Assembly (NCBI GenBank): GCA_030262895.1
Contig: JAJSZW010000032.1
Coordinates: 1 to 32,781 of the forward strand
Length of the DNA: 32,781 nucleotides
Source: Deltaproteobacteria bacterium
Lineage (GTDB): Bacteria; Desulfobacterota; Desulfobacteria; Desulfobacterales; ETH-SRB1
Direction: 5' to 3'
Part shown: positions 15,437-26,235 of the stretch, in pieces
Numbering within the stretch: the stretch's first letter is position 1
How the letters are laid out: the number at the start of each line of letters is the position of its first letter
Translations under genes and position numbers: made by a program
Notes under the pieces: generated by a model
Database searches by the model: none
What the model saw: only the letters and a program-made list of their open reading frames with translations
Told to the model about the DNA's origin: nothing

Positions 15437-16501
15437 ATGAAGTATATAAATATTGACAAAAAAAACTGGGCCAGCGGACTCGAAAATTTATATGGAAATT
15501 ATAGATTATTCGGCCCTGTAAAGAATAATAAACATCATGTTTTAAAAGAACTCGGTAAAGGTGAACTCCCGGATCTTAATTATATTAATACACTTCTTTC
15601 ACCAAAATCCATTGTTTTTCCCCAGTCTGAGACAATGTTTGAATATTCTTTAGATGAAAGCAAAGAAGATCATCATATATTAAAAGAAATAAATAAAGAT
15701 TATTCACCGCGGGCTTTAATAGGAATAAGGCCATGTGATGCGGCGTCTTTTCTACTTGTTAAACGCAACTTTGACACACCTGAATATAAAGATCCTTATT
15801 GGCTGAGCGCCTATGAAGCAACAATATGTATAGGGCTGGCATGCAGCAATCCCTGCAGCACTTGCTTCTGTACAAGTGCTGGTTGCGGGCCTTTTCACGA
15901 AGACGGACTTGATCTGCTCCTCGTTGATGAAGGGGAAAACTTTATTGCAAAAATTTTAACTCCAAGGGGTGAAAACTTTATAAAATCTGCAGGTTGGAAA
16001 ACTGAGGCTGACCACATGGCCGCGAAAAAAACAATCAAAAATATGAAAATGAAGGCGGAAGAAAAAATAGCCTCTTTTGTCTCAACTGATCAGCTAAAAA
16101 ATAAATCCACCATAGATCTATATGGCGCACCCTTTTGGGAGAAAATAGCTTTTGCATGCATAAACTGCGGAACATGTACCTATGGCTGCCCGACATGCTG
16201 GTGTTTCGACATACAGGATGAAGTCAGCAAGAGCTCCGGCATACGTATGCGCAACTGGGATAGCTGCATGTATCCTTTGTTTACACTCCACGGCACTGGA
16301 TACAATCCGAGAAACACCAAGGTGCAAAGAGTTCGTCAGCGTTTCATGCACAAACTTAAATATTACGTAGACAAATACGGTGATGGAATACAATGTGTCG
16401 GATGCGGGCGCTGCATTCGATTATGTCCGGTTAATATCGATATACGAAGGGTCTGCGATATTATGAACAATTATGATAGCCGTTCACGGCTTGAAACTTG
16501 A
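15437..16501 (+). CDS. AsrA/HydB-like Fe-S subunit (probable FlxB)
   Basis: This 354-residue protein resembles sulfhydrogenase beta / anaerobic sulfite reductase A type subunits. An N-terminal FAD-free domain (FPQSETMFEYSLDE, IGIRPCDAASFLLVKRNF) leads to a cysteine-rich patch (ACSNPCSTCFC). A dicluster ferredoxin follows, CINCGTCTYGCPTCWC and CVGCGRCIRLCPVNI. It should relay electrons between FlxA and the Hdr part. The final residues DSRSRLET and the TGA are encoded by repeat R1 copy C (bases 16476-16501), so the original C-terminus has been replaced or extended by the insertion. The key clusters lie upstream of this point and are intact. Confidence 0.84.
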   Translation: MKYINIDKKNWASGLENLYGNYRLFGPVKNNKHHVLKELGKGELPDLNYINTLLSPKSIVFPQSETMFEYSLDESKEDHHILKEINKDYSPRALIGIRPCDAASFLLVKRNFDTPEYKDPYWLSAYEATICIGLACSNPCSTCFCTSAGCGPFHEDGLDLLLVDEGENFIAKILTPRGENFIKSAGWKTEADHMAAKKTIKNMKMKAEEKIASFVSTDQLKNKSTIDLYGAPFWEKIAFACINCGTCTYGCPTCWCFDIQDEVSKSSGIRMRNWDSCMYPLFTLHGTGYNPRNTKVQRVRQRFMHKLKYYVDKYGDGIQCVGCGRCIRLCPVNIDIRRVCDIMNNYDSRSRLET

Positions 16502-16571
16502 AATTGGAAAGTAGAAATTGGGAAGAACAGTACAAAAGCATGAAGGCCAAATTTCCAATTTCTAATTTCAA
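16480..16571 (+). repeat. Dispersed palindromic repeat R1, copy C, forming the end of a coding sequence
   Basis: Begins CCGTTCACGGCTTGAAACTT and follows the R1 consensus as far as AATTTCTAATTTCA, where it is cut short; the expected GTTCCGTGAACGG end is absent. The first 22 bases are translated as the tail of the preceding gene. The ribosome site of flxA starts only about 10 bases after it. Confidence 0.8.
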
Positions 16572-16592
16572 TCGCTCAAATGGAGGAATACT

Positions 16593-17435
16593 TTGCAAAA
16601 TCCGTACTTGCCTTATCCGGTTCGTATTGATGAAATAATAACTGAAACCGAAGATAAAAATCTCAAAACATTCAAACTGGTTTTTTTAAACCCTGATGAT
16701 GAAGAAAAATTTTCTTATATGCCGGGTCAGTTTGCCGAACTTTCTGTGGCAGGAATGGGTGAAATACCTATTGGGATTGCATCATCTCCAACTGAAAAAG
16801 GATTTCTAAAGTTCACTGTCAACAAGGTTGGACTGGTTACAACCTGTCTCCATTCAATGAAGGCCGGTGATATTATAGGCGTCCGCGGGCCGCTTGGCCG
16901 CCATATATGGGATACACTGAAAGGAAAGAATGTAGTAATAATCGGCGGCGGTTTTGCCTTTACTACTCTCCGTTCATCCATAATATATATGCTTGATCCT
17001 TTAAATCGTATGAATTTTAAAGAGATTCATGTTATATACGGTGCCAGATCTCCCGGTATGCTGCTTTACAGGGATGAACTTGCAGAGTGGGAAACTCGTG
17101 ACGATATAAATATGCATATCACCGTGGACGGAACAGATGACCCGGACTGGAAATACAATGTCGGTTTTGTACCGACCATCACCGAACAAAAAGCTCCGCC
17201 CGGGAATTCAGATACATATGCTTTAATCTGCGGCCCCCCCATTATGATCAAGTTTACTCAGCCTGTGCTTGACAAACTCGGATACACCCATAATCATATA
17301 ATAATGTCACTTGAAATGCGAATGAAATGCGGCATAGGGATATGCGGCCGATGTAATATCGGGAAAAAATATGTATGCAAAGATGGTCCTATCTTTACAC
17401 TGGCAGAGTTGGATAATATGCCAAAAGAATATTAG
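16593..17435 (+). CDS. flxA: FAD/NAD-binding oxidoreductase with [2Fe-2S] centre
   Basis: This 280-residue protein belongs to the ferredoxin-NADP reductase-like family of dihydroorotate dehydrogenase electron-transfer subunits, AsrB and sulfhydrogenase gamma. The FAD half has YMPGQFAELSV and GIASSPTEKG, with GDIIGVRGPLGRH before the nucleotide-binding IIGGGFAFTTLRS. A C-terminal [2Fe-2S] site is seen in MKCGIGICGRCNIGKKYVC. It would oxidise or reduce NAD(P)H and pass electrons to the FlxB/FlxC clusters. The start is TTG at 16593, supported by GGAGG six bases upstream; no ATG is placed as well. It is the last gene of the Hdr-Flx operon. Confidence 0.9.
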   Translation: MQNPYLPYPVRIDEIITETEDKNLKTFKLVFLNPDDEEKFSYMPGQFAELSVAGMGEIPIGIASSPTEKGFLKFTVNKVGLVTTCLHSMKAGDIIGVRGPLGRHIWDTLKGKNVVIIGGGFAFTTLRSSIIYMLDPLNRMNFKEIHVIYGARSPGMLLYRDELAEWETRDDINMHITVDGTDDPDWKYNVGFVPTITEQKAPPGNSDTYALICGPPIMIKFTQPVLDKLGYTHNHIIMSLEMRMKCGIGICGRCNIGKKYVCKDGPIFTLAELDNMPKEY

Positions 17436-17505
17436 CTCACTTTCAAAGCCAACCGTGAACCTGACAACCTGAGTTGTTACGATATAATATTTATATTTTT
17501 TAATA

Positions 17506-17532
17506 TTGACATTAAATAAATAATAAGATAAT
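17506..17532 (+). promoter_or_regulatory. Possible promoter for dsrC
   Basis: TTGACA at 17506-17511 is followed by GATAAT at 17527-17532 with 15-base spacing, about 80 bases before dsrC. The -35 match is perfect but the spacing is short and the area very AT-rich. Confidence 0.4.
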
Positions 17533-17611
17533 AAATATCGATAAACAAAAAAAAGTGGATCTATAGGCCGTAGGCCAGATAAAAAATAATTAAATAAAGG
17601 AGGATTTTTAA

Positions 17612-17929
17612 ATGCCAACAGTTGAATTTAGTGGAAAAACATTTACCGTAGATGAAGACGGATTTATCGATGATTTTAATAACTACTGTCCTGAATGGGA
17701 ACAGTGGGTAAAGAAAGAAGAAGGTATTGAGGAGATAAATGATGAGCATAGAAAGCTTGTCACAGTTCTTCGCGATTATTATGAAAAAAATGGAATTGCA
17801 CCGATGGTTCGTGTCCTTTCCAAGGTTACAGGCTTCAAACTGAAGCATATATATGAGCTTTATCCGTCTGGACCAGGCAAGGGAGCATGTAAGATGGCTG
17901 GTCTTCCAAAACCGACCGGATGCGTCTAA
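17612..17929 (+). CDS. dsrC: DsrC, sulfur-trafficking protein of dissimilatory sulfite reduction
   Basis: The 105-residue length and C-terminal arm PGKGACKMAGLPKPTGCV identify a true DsrC. Both redox cysteines are present, Cys93 and Cys104, ten residues apart, which separates it from TusE-like proteins. In sulfate reducers DsrC takes the sulfite-derived sulfur from DsrAB as a trisulfide and is regenerated by a membrane DsrMKJOP complex whose DsrK is HdrB/HdrC-related. AAGGAGG at about 17597-17603 supports the start. It follows flxA on the same strand after 176 bases, with its own possible promoter and a strong terminator. This location next to an Hdr complex is suggestive of a functional link. 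DsrAB is not in the window. Confidence 0.96.
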   Translation: MPTVEFSGKTFTVDEDGFIDDFNNYCPEWEQWVKKEEGIEEINDEHRKLVTVLRDYYEKNGIAPMVRVLSKVTGFKLKHIYELYPSGPGKGACKMAGLPKPTGCV

Positions 17930-17954
17930 TCTGAAAATTGAAAATTTGATTCTT

Positions 17955-17993
17955 CAAAAAAGGCTCTGCTTTTTAAAGCAGGGCCTTTTTTTT
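17955..17993 (+). terminator. Intrinsic terminator after dsrC
   Basis: AAAAAAGGC-CTGCTTT pairs with AAAGCAG-GCCTTTTTT around a very short loop, with one internal mismatch, and is followed by a run of T. It starts about 25 bases after the dsrC stop and should separate dsrC from the next gene. Confidence 0.85.
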
Positions 17994-18004
17994 CTGGAGA
18001 CAAG

Positions 18005-18400
18005 ATGATACTTAAAGTTAAAACCGGATCCAAAACAGAATTAATCGATATTACTTCAGAGATACAGAATTTGGTTAGATCCTCCAGTATAAAGGATGGT
18101 TTTTGCATGCTTTATGTGCCTCACACTACTGCGGCTGTTACGATTAATGAAAGTGCTGATCCCAGCGTTAAATCCGATATTTTAATGATTTTAAACAAAA
18201 TCATCCCCTGGGAAGCTGACTATCGCCATCTTGAAGGAAATTCTCCTGCCCATATAAAATCGACAATTGTCGGAGCTTCTGAACTAATCGCAATAGAAAA
18301 CGAGAAACTTGTGCTGGGTACGTGGCAAGGAATATTTTTCTGTGAATTTGACGGTCCGAGAAATAGAAAAATTAATGTGCATTTATATAGAGAAAAATAA
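18005..18400 (+). CDS. YjbQ/UPF0047 family protein (secondary thiamine-phosphate synthase enzyme)
   Basis: The 131-residue protein has the family signature: a C-x2-x-YVPHTTAAVTINE segment (MLYVPHTTAAVTINES), the HLEGNSPAHIKSTIVG block with conserved histidine and asparagine, and LGTWQGIFFCEFDGPR near the end. Members form trimers and some complement loss of thiamine phosphate synthase; the main biological role is unsettled. GGAGA lies 6 bases before the ATG. It sits between the dsrC terminator and an Ahb-like gene 14 bases downstream, with which it is likely cotranscribed. Confidence 0.9.
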   Translation: MILKVKTGSKTELIDITSEIQNLVRSSSIKDGFCMLYVPHTTAAVTINESADPSVKSDILMILNKIIPWEADYRHLEGNSPAHIKSTIVGASELIAIENEKLVLGTWQGIFFCEFDGPRNRKINVHLYREK

Positions 18401-18414
18401 AGAGGAAAAAATAC

Positions 18415-18870
18415 ATGCCTCCAATGGATAATACAGATAGAGCCATTCTAAACCATATACAGTCTGACTTCCCAATAACCTCACGCCCCTACCTCACCAT
18501 TGCCGGCGATTTGGGTCTTTCTGAAAACGATGTTATAAAACGACTTGCCAGGTTGAAAGAAAATAAAATAATTCGTCGAATCGGCGGTAATTTTGTCCCA
18601 GAAAAATTAGGATTCGTGAGTACACTTTGCGCAGCAAAAGTAGAAGAGGACAAAATTGATCTCTTTGCCTCCATAGTCAACCGATATCACGGGGTAACAC
18701 ACAATTACCAACGGGACAGTGAATTTAATATATGGTTTACCTTTATCGCTCCAAGCATGGAGGAAATAGAAAAAAACCTCGAAAATATATCTCAGAAAAC
18801 CGGTATAAAAGACATAATCAACCTGCCCGCAACAAAAGTATACAAAATAAAAGCTCACTTTGATCTTTAG
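18415..18870 (+). CDS. Siroheme decarboxylase subunit-like Lrp/AsnC family protein (AhbA/AhbB type)
   Basis: The 151-residue protein begins with an AsnC-type helix-turn-helix (LNHIQSDFPITSRPYLTIAG, then RLARLKENKIIRRIGG) and continues with an Lrp ligand-binding fold. RYHGVTHNYQR and NIWFTF are typical of siroheme decarboxylase subunits AhbA/AhbB (NirD/G/H/L family), which remove two carboxyl groups from siroheme on the alternative haem route of sulfate reducers and archaea. Only one of the two subunits is in this window, and I cannot assign it to A or B. A plain Lrp regulator is less likely given the HNY..R motif. GAGG lies about 9 bases upstream of the ATG. Confidence 0.8.
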   Translation: MPPMDNTDRAILNHIQSDFPITSRPYLTIAGDLGLSENDVIKRLARLKENKIIRRIGGNFVPEKLGFVSTLCAAKVEEDKIDLFASIVNRYHGVTHNYQRDSEFNIWFTFIAPSMEEIEKNLENISQKTGIKDIINLPATKVYKIKAHFDL

Positions 18871-18874
18871 GGTT

Positions 18875-19684
18875 ATGAAAGATATACGCATTGCAGCAGT
18901 AATCTCAAATTCACCTGTCAACAAAACCAGGCGCAACCTTGATCAAATGGTCAGGTTGGTAGAGGAAGCTAAAAAAAAAGGTGCATCTATAATCTGTTGT
19001 CCTGAGATGAATATTACGGGTTATAGTACCAGGGAAGACATAATTGATGCGGCAGAACCGGTTCCAGGGCCAATAACAAGAGAAATAGTAAAACTGGCTG
19101 AATCCGAACATATTGTAATTCTGGCCGGAATTGCTGAAAAGGATAGCAAGGGAAGGATATTTGCAAGCCATCTGGTCATAAAACCTCATGAATCTCCGGG
19201 TGTTTACAGAAAGCTGCACATTTCCCCGCCTGAACGCACCATTTTCACACCGGGAAACAAAATTCCCCTATTTGAGTCGCATGGAGTTAAATTCGGCATC
19301 CAGCTTTGCTATGATGCCCACTTTCCCGAGCTTTCTACCCATATGGCAATAAACGGTGCTGATATTATTTTCATTCCACATGCATCACCGCGAGGAACGT
19401 CTGATGAGAAATTCAGATCATGGATGCGGCATCTTCCTGCCAGGGCCTATGATAACAGCCTTTTCGTCATTGCATGCAACCAGACCGGTGAAAATGGAAA
19501 AGGGCTTAGTTTTCCTGGCGTTGCCATGATAATCGGTCCGTCAGGAGAGGTTCTATCAAAAGACTTAAACGGAAAAGAAGGAATACTGGTTTATGATCTT
19601 AAGGTGGATGAGATTAACAGGGTAAGAAATCACAGGATGCGATTTTTCCTCCCTAACAGAAGGCCTGAACTGTATTCAACTTAG
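18875..19684 (+). CDS. Carbon-nitrogen hydrolase (nitrilase superfamily)
   Basis: The ATG at 18875 gives 269 residues; a TTG at 18860 would overlap the preceding gene. The Glu-Lys-Cys catalytic triad of the nitrilase superfamily is visible: Glu in CCPEMNITGY, Lys in VYRKLHISPPE and Cys in IQLCYDAHFPE. Such cytoplasmic enzymes hydrolyse amides or nitriles, or transfer amide nitrogen; the substrate cannot be told. The start lies 4 bases after the Ahb-like stop, so they are probably one transcript. The gene ends 2 bases from the convergent YkgJ-like gene, without an obvious terminator. Confidence 0.9.
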   Translation: MKDIRIAAVISNSPVNKTRRNLDQMVRLVEEAKKKGASIICCPEMNITGYSTREDIIDAAEPVPGPITREIVKLAESEHIVILAGIAEKDSKGRIFASHLVIKPHESPGVYRKLHISPPERTIFTPGNKIPLFESHGVKFGIQLCYDAHFPELSTHMAINGADIIFIPHASPRGTSDEKFRSWMRHLPARAYDNSLFVIACNQTGENGKGLSFPGVAMIIGPSGEVLSKDLNGKEGILVYDLKVDEINRVRNHRMRFFLPNRRPELYST

Positions 19685-19686
19685 GC

Positions 19687-20409
19687 TCAAAGCTTATCCG
19701 GTGACAGATAATATTTACCATCTTTCTTTTCAAGCTTTAAACCAAACATCCTAATGGTTGCAACAATAGGTCGTCCAAAAAGAAACTCCAGGTTCTCTGG
19801 ATCCATTTTTCCTTTTTTAACAACAAGTTCGCGTATAGAATCATCATAACTAAGAATATCATATATCCTCTCTATTGCCTCATTCTTTTTTTCTCCATCC
19901 AGCTTCTTAACAAAATGCCTGATTTTATCATACGAACAACGAGATTGATGTTCTTCAACCAGGTTCCACAGACCTTCAACTCTATAAACAAGATCTTTTC
20001 GAGTTAGTCGATTTTTAGAATAAATCCGTTCTATCTCCCGTGTGTCCCAGCATTTAAGGACCCTGCATTCGATAGGTCTTTTATCATAAATCTTACACGA
20101 ATTGTCCTTTTCATCAAAAAAAATGCATTCCCAGGAGTCATTCCGGCCTTTTATCTTTATCAGATCTGAACTTACAGGTATAAGACATTTCTTAATATTA
20201 TCATATGCCGGCTCGCCTTTTCTTATGGTATATAGATATTTTATCAGAATCACGCCTTTTTCAATAAGCATCTTATCTTCAACATGAAAACAGGGCCCAC
20301 CTTTCTTGCAGCAGGTACCACAGCGTTTGCATTCTGCAATCGAATTCTCCGATTTTATACTCAATGAAGAATCAGGAATGATATGATTTTTATTGTCTAT
20401 CTTAATCAT
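19687..20409 (-). CDS. YkgJ-family cysteine-cluster protein
   Basis: The 240-residue protein shows the YkgJ/UPF0153 zinc- or iron-chelating pattern: CKRCGTCCKKGGPC near the N-terminus, then WECIFFD.KDNSCKIYDKRP and IECRVLKCW. The C-terminal part (about 130-240) is rich in charged residues and has no domain I know. The family function is unknown. The ATG at 20409 lacks a clear ribosome site. It lies downstream of nifJ, separated by a strong terminator, so it is probably transcribed from its own promoter. Confidence 0.8.
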   Translation of the reverse strand: MIKIDNKNHIIPDSSLSIKSENSIAECKRCGTCCKKGGPCFHVEDKMLIEKGVILIKYLYTIRKGEPAYDNIKKCLIPVSSDLIKIKGRNDSWECIFFDEKDNSCKIYDKRPIECRVLKCWDTREIERIYSKNRLTRKDLVYRVEGLWNLVEEHQSRCSYDKIRHFVKKLDGEKKNEAIERIYDILSYDDSIRELVVKKGKMDPENLEFLFGRPIVATIRMFGLKLEKKDGKYYLSPDKL

Positions 20410-20447
20410 ATTTTAATTTTAACAAAATTTTTTGACAATTCATATAA

Positions 20448-20479
20448 AAAAGGCCATTTGCTTCCACAAATGGCCTTTT
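20448..20479 (-). terminator. Intrinsic terminator after nifJ
   Basis: AAAAGGCCATTTG (20448-20460) and CAAATGGCCTTTT (20467-20479) form a perfect 13-bp stem with a 6-base loop. On the minus strand it is followed by TTTTTT-like bases and starts about 28 bases after the nifJ stop. Confidence 0.92.
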
Positions 20480-20506
20480 ATCTTTATGCTATAATTTTAA
20501 AACAAT

Positions 20507-24122
<3,616 letters not shown>

Positions 24123-24154
24123 GAAAAAAGTTGCTTTTAAAAAATGAATGCCAT

Positions 24155-25765
24155 TTAAATAATAAATTCTCGATAAAAATCATTGCCCTTATCGTCTATT
24201 ATTACGAATGCAGGAAAATCCTTGACGGTAATCAAAAAGACAGCCTCCATGCCAAGCTCAGGATACTCAATGGTTTCAATATCAGTTATACACTCTTTGC
24301 CCAGCCTGGCTGCAGTTCCACCAATACAGCCAAGGTAAAATCCTCCGTGTTTTTTACAGGATTCCGTCACAATTCCGGAACGGTTTCCTTTTGCCAGCAT
24401 AATCAAAGAACCCCCATGCTCATGAAAAAGCGGCACATAGGAATCCATACGCCCCGATGTAGTAGGTCCAAAGGAACCGGAAGGATAGCTTTCAGGGGTC
24501 TTTGCCGGACCTGCATAATAAATAATATGTTTCTTGAAATATTCAGGAAGGCCCTGACCTGTTTCAATTTGTTTCTTGATTTTTGCATGGGCTATATCCC
24601 TTGCAACAACAAGTTTACCTGTAAGCAAGAGGCGCGTTGAAACAGGATATCCGTTTAAAATGCTGCGTATCTCATCTATTGATTTATTCAAATCAATATT
24701 AACCGCATTATGGTCTGTCGAGGTGGGCTTCGGCAAATATCTTTCCGGATCAGTCTCAAGTCTTTCCAGAAAAATTCCTCCTTTTGTAATTTTCGCCCTA
24801 ATGTTTCTGTCAGCGCTGCAGCTAACACCGAGCCCAATCGGGCAGGATGCTCCGTGACGCGGAAGGCGTATCACCCTTATGTCATGACAAAAATATTTAC
24901 CTCCGAATTGTGCGCCTATTCCAAGTTTTCGTGATATGCCAAGCAACTCAGCTTCAAGTTCATGATCTCTGAATGCCCGCCCGAATTCGTTCCCTGTGTA
25001 AGGAAGACTGTCAAGATATCCTGCTGAAGCAAGTTTCACTGTCTTTAGGTTCACTTCAGCAGAAGTTCCCCCCACTACAAAAACAAGATGATAAGGCGGA
25101 CATGCTGAAGTGCCAAGAGACTTTATTTTGCTTTTCATGAAATCTATAAGCTCATCCGGTTTTAAAACAGCTTTTGTTTTCTGATAAAGAAAGGTCTTAT
25201 TGGCAGATCCCCCTCCTTTTGCAATAAAAAGAAAATTATATTCATCTCCCTGTGCGGCATACAGCTCAATCTGGGCGGGAAGATTGCAACCTGTATTTTT
25301 TTCATCATACATTGTCAAAGGAGCTAATTGTGAATAACGAAGATTGTTTTTTGTATAAGCATTAAAAACACCCCTTGACAGAGACTCTTCATCGGAAAAG
25401 TTTGTCCATACCTGCTGCCCCTTTTTACCTGTTATAATAGCTGTTCCTGTGTCCTGGCACATGGGGAATACGCCCTCGGCAGAGATAACCGCATTTTTCA
25501 GCATCTCAAACGCAACATATCTGTCATTATCGGAACTCTCCGGGTCATCAACAATATTTGCCAGCAATTTAAGTTGAGACGGCCTCAGCAAAAAGGATAT
25601 ATCTCTAAACGCCTGCTCGGCAAGAAGAGTAAGCCCTTCCGGGTCAATTTTTACTATATCCAGGCCTTCAAAGGATTTCGAAACGACATGCTCCTGAGTT
25701 AACAGGCGATATTCCGTATAATCATCTCCAAGAGGAAACATATCCTGATATGAAAATTCTGCCAT
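24155..25765 (-). CDS. fumA: Class I fumarate hydratase, fused alpha-beta form
   Basis: The 536-residue protein is an oxygen-sensitive [4Fe-4S] fumarase interconverting fumarate and malate. The N-terminal alpha part has [35 protein letters not shown] and [15 protein letters not shown], with cluster cysteines in those blocks and in [20 protein letters not shown]. The C-terminal beta part (about 335 on) has [24 protein letters not shown] and [12 protein letters not shown]. In sulfate reducers it serves the complete oxidation or reductive TCA route. AAGG lies about 7 bases before the ATG. The symbol denotes the E. coli-type single chain, not a proven orthologue. Confidence 0.95.
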   Translation of the reverse strand: MAEFSYQDMFPLGDDYTEYRLLTQEHVVSKSFEGLDIVKIDPEGLTLLAEQAFRDISFLLRPSQLKLLANIVDDPESSDNDRYVAFEMLKNAVISAEGVFPMCQDTGTAIITGKKGQQVWTNFSDEESLSRGVFNAYTKNNLRYSQLAPLTMYDEKNTGCNLPAQIELYAAQGDEYNFLFIAKGGGSANKTFLYQKTKAVLKPDELIDFMKSKIKSLGTSACPPYHLVFVVGGTSAEVNLKTVKLASAGYLDSLPYTGNEFGRAFRDHELEAELLGISRKLGIGAQFGGKYFCHDIRVIRLPRHGASCPIGLGVSCSADRNIRAKITKGGIFLERLETDPERYLPKPTSTDHNAVNIDLNKSIDEIRSILNGYPVSTRLLLTGKLVVARDIAHAKIKKQIETGQGLPEYFKKHIIYYAGPAKTPESYPSGSFGPTTSGRMDSYVPLFHEHGGSLIMLAKGNRSGIVTESCKKHGGFYLGCIGGTAARLGKECITDIETIEYPELGMEAVFLITVKDFPAFVIIDDKGNDFYREFII

Positions 25766-26235
25766 TGAAAGACCTTTTTTAACCCATCTTTTTCATTTTA
25801 AAATTTTATTCTAATAATATCAATAAGTTGTATTTTAGTATGGCACTACATTTATTTTCAATAGTGCTATTGTTTCAATTCGTTGCTTCGTTTAAACTTA
25901 TCCGTATGGCACTACATTGAGAAATCGCGTGAATGCAACTTGTAATATATTGATTTTGTTGATAAAATACTTTGTGGTGCCATAAAATATGCTCAAAAAA
26001 TGCCGTTTTTTGGTGTTTTTTCGAAAAGATGTGTTAATAATACTTAACCGTTCACGGAACATTGAAATTAGAAATTGGAAATTTGGCCTTCATGCTTTTG
26101 CACTGTTCTTCCCAATTTCCAATTTCTATTTTATCTCTCCCAAATTTCTACTTTCCAATTTCAAGTTTCAAGCCGTGAACGGCTACCTTATTGTTTGCAA
26201 TTTTCAGTGAAACTCTGTGTCGTTCCGTGGTAAAC
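25766..26235. other. Intergenic region with repeats between helicase and fumarase genes
   Basis: No gene is seen in these 470 bases. GTATGGCACTACATT occurs twice (25838-25852 and 25904-25918), with an inverted near-copy GTGGTGCCATA at about 25974-25984, and a complete inverted copy of repeat R1 follows at 26048-26182. Confidence 0.7.
26048..26182 (-). repeat. Dispersed palindromic repeat R1, full-length copy D (135 bp)
   Basis: This is the most complete copy: CCGTTCACGG at 26048-26057 and CCGTGAACGG at 26173-26182 form exact terminal inverted repeats. The two halves are imperfect complements of each other (TTGAAATTAGAAATTGGAAA against TTTCCAATTTCAAG and so on), so the whole unit can fold into one long hairpin. 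Inverted relative to copies A, B and C. Confidence 0.82.

Noticed and set aside
25838..25984. CRISPR-like repeats (GTATGGCACTACATT twice)
   Set aside because: Only two direct copies, with an inverted third and uneven spacing; no array and no cas genes.
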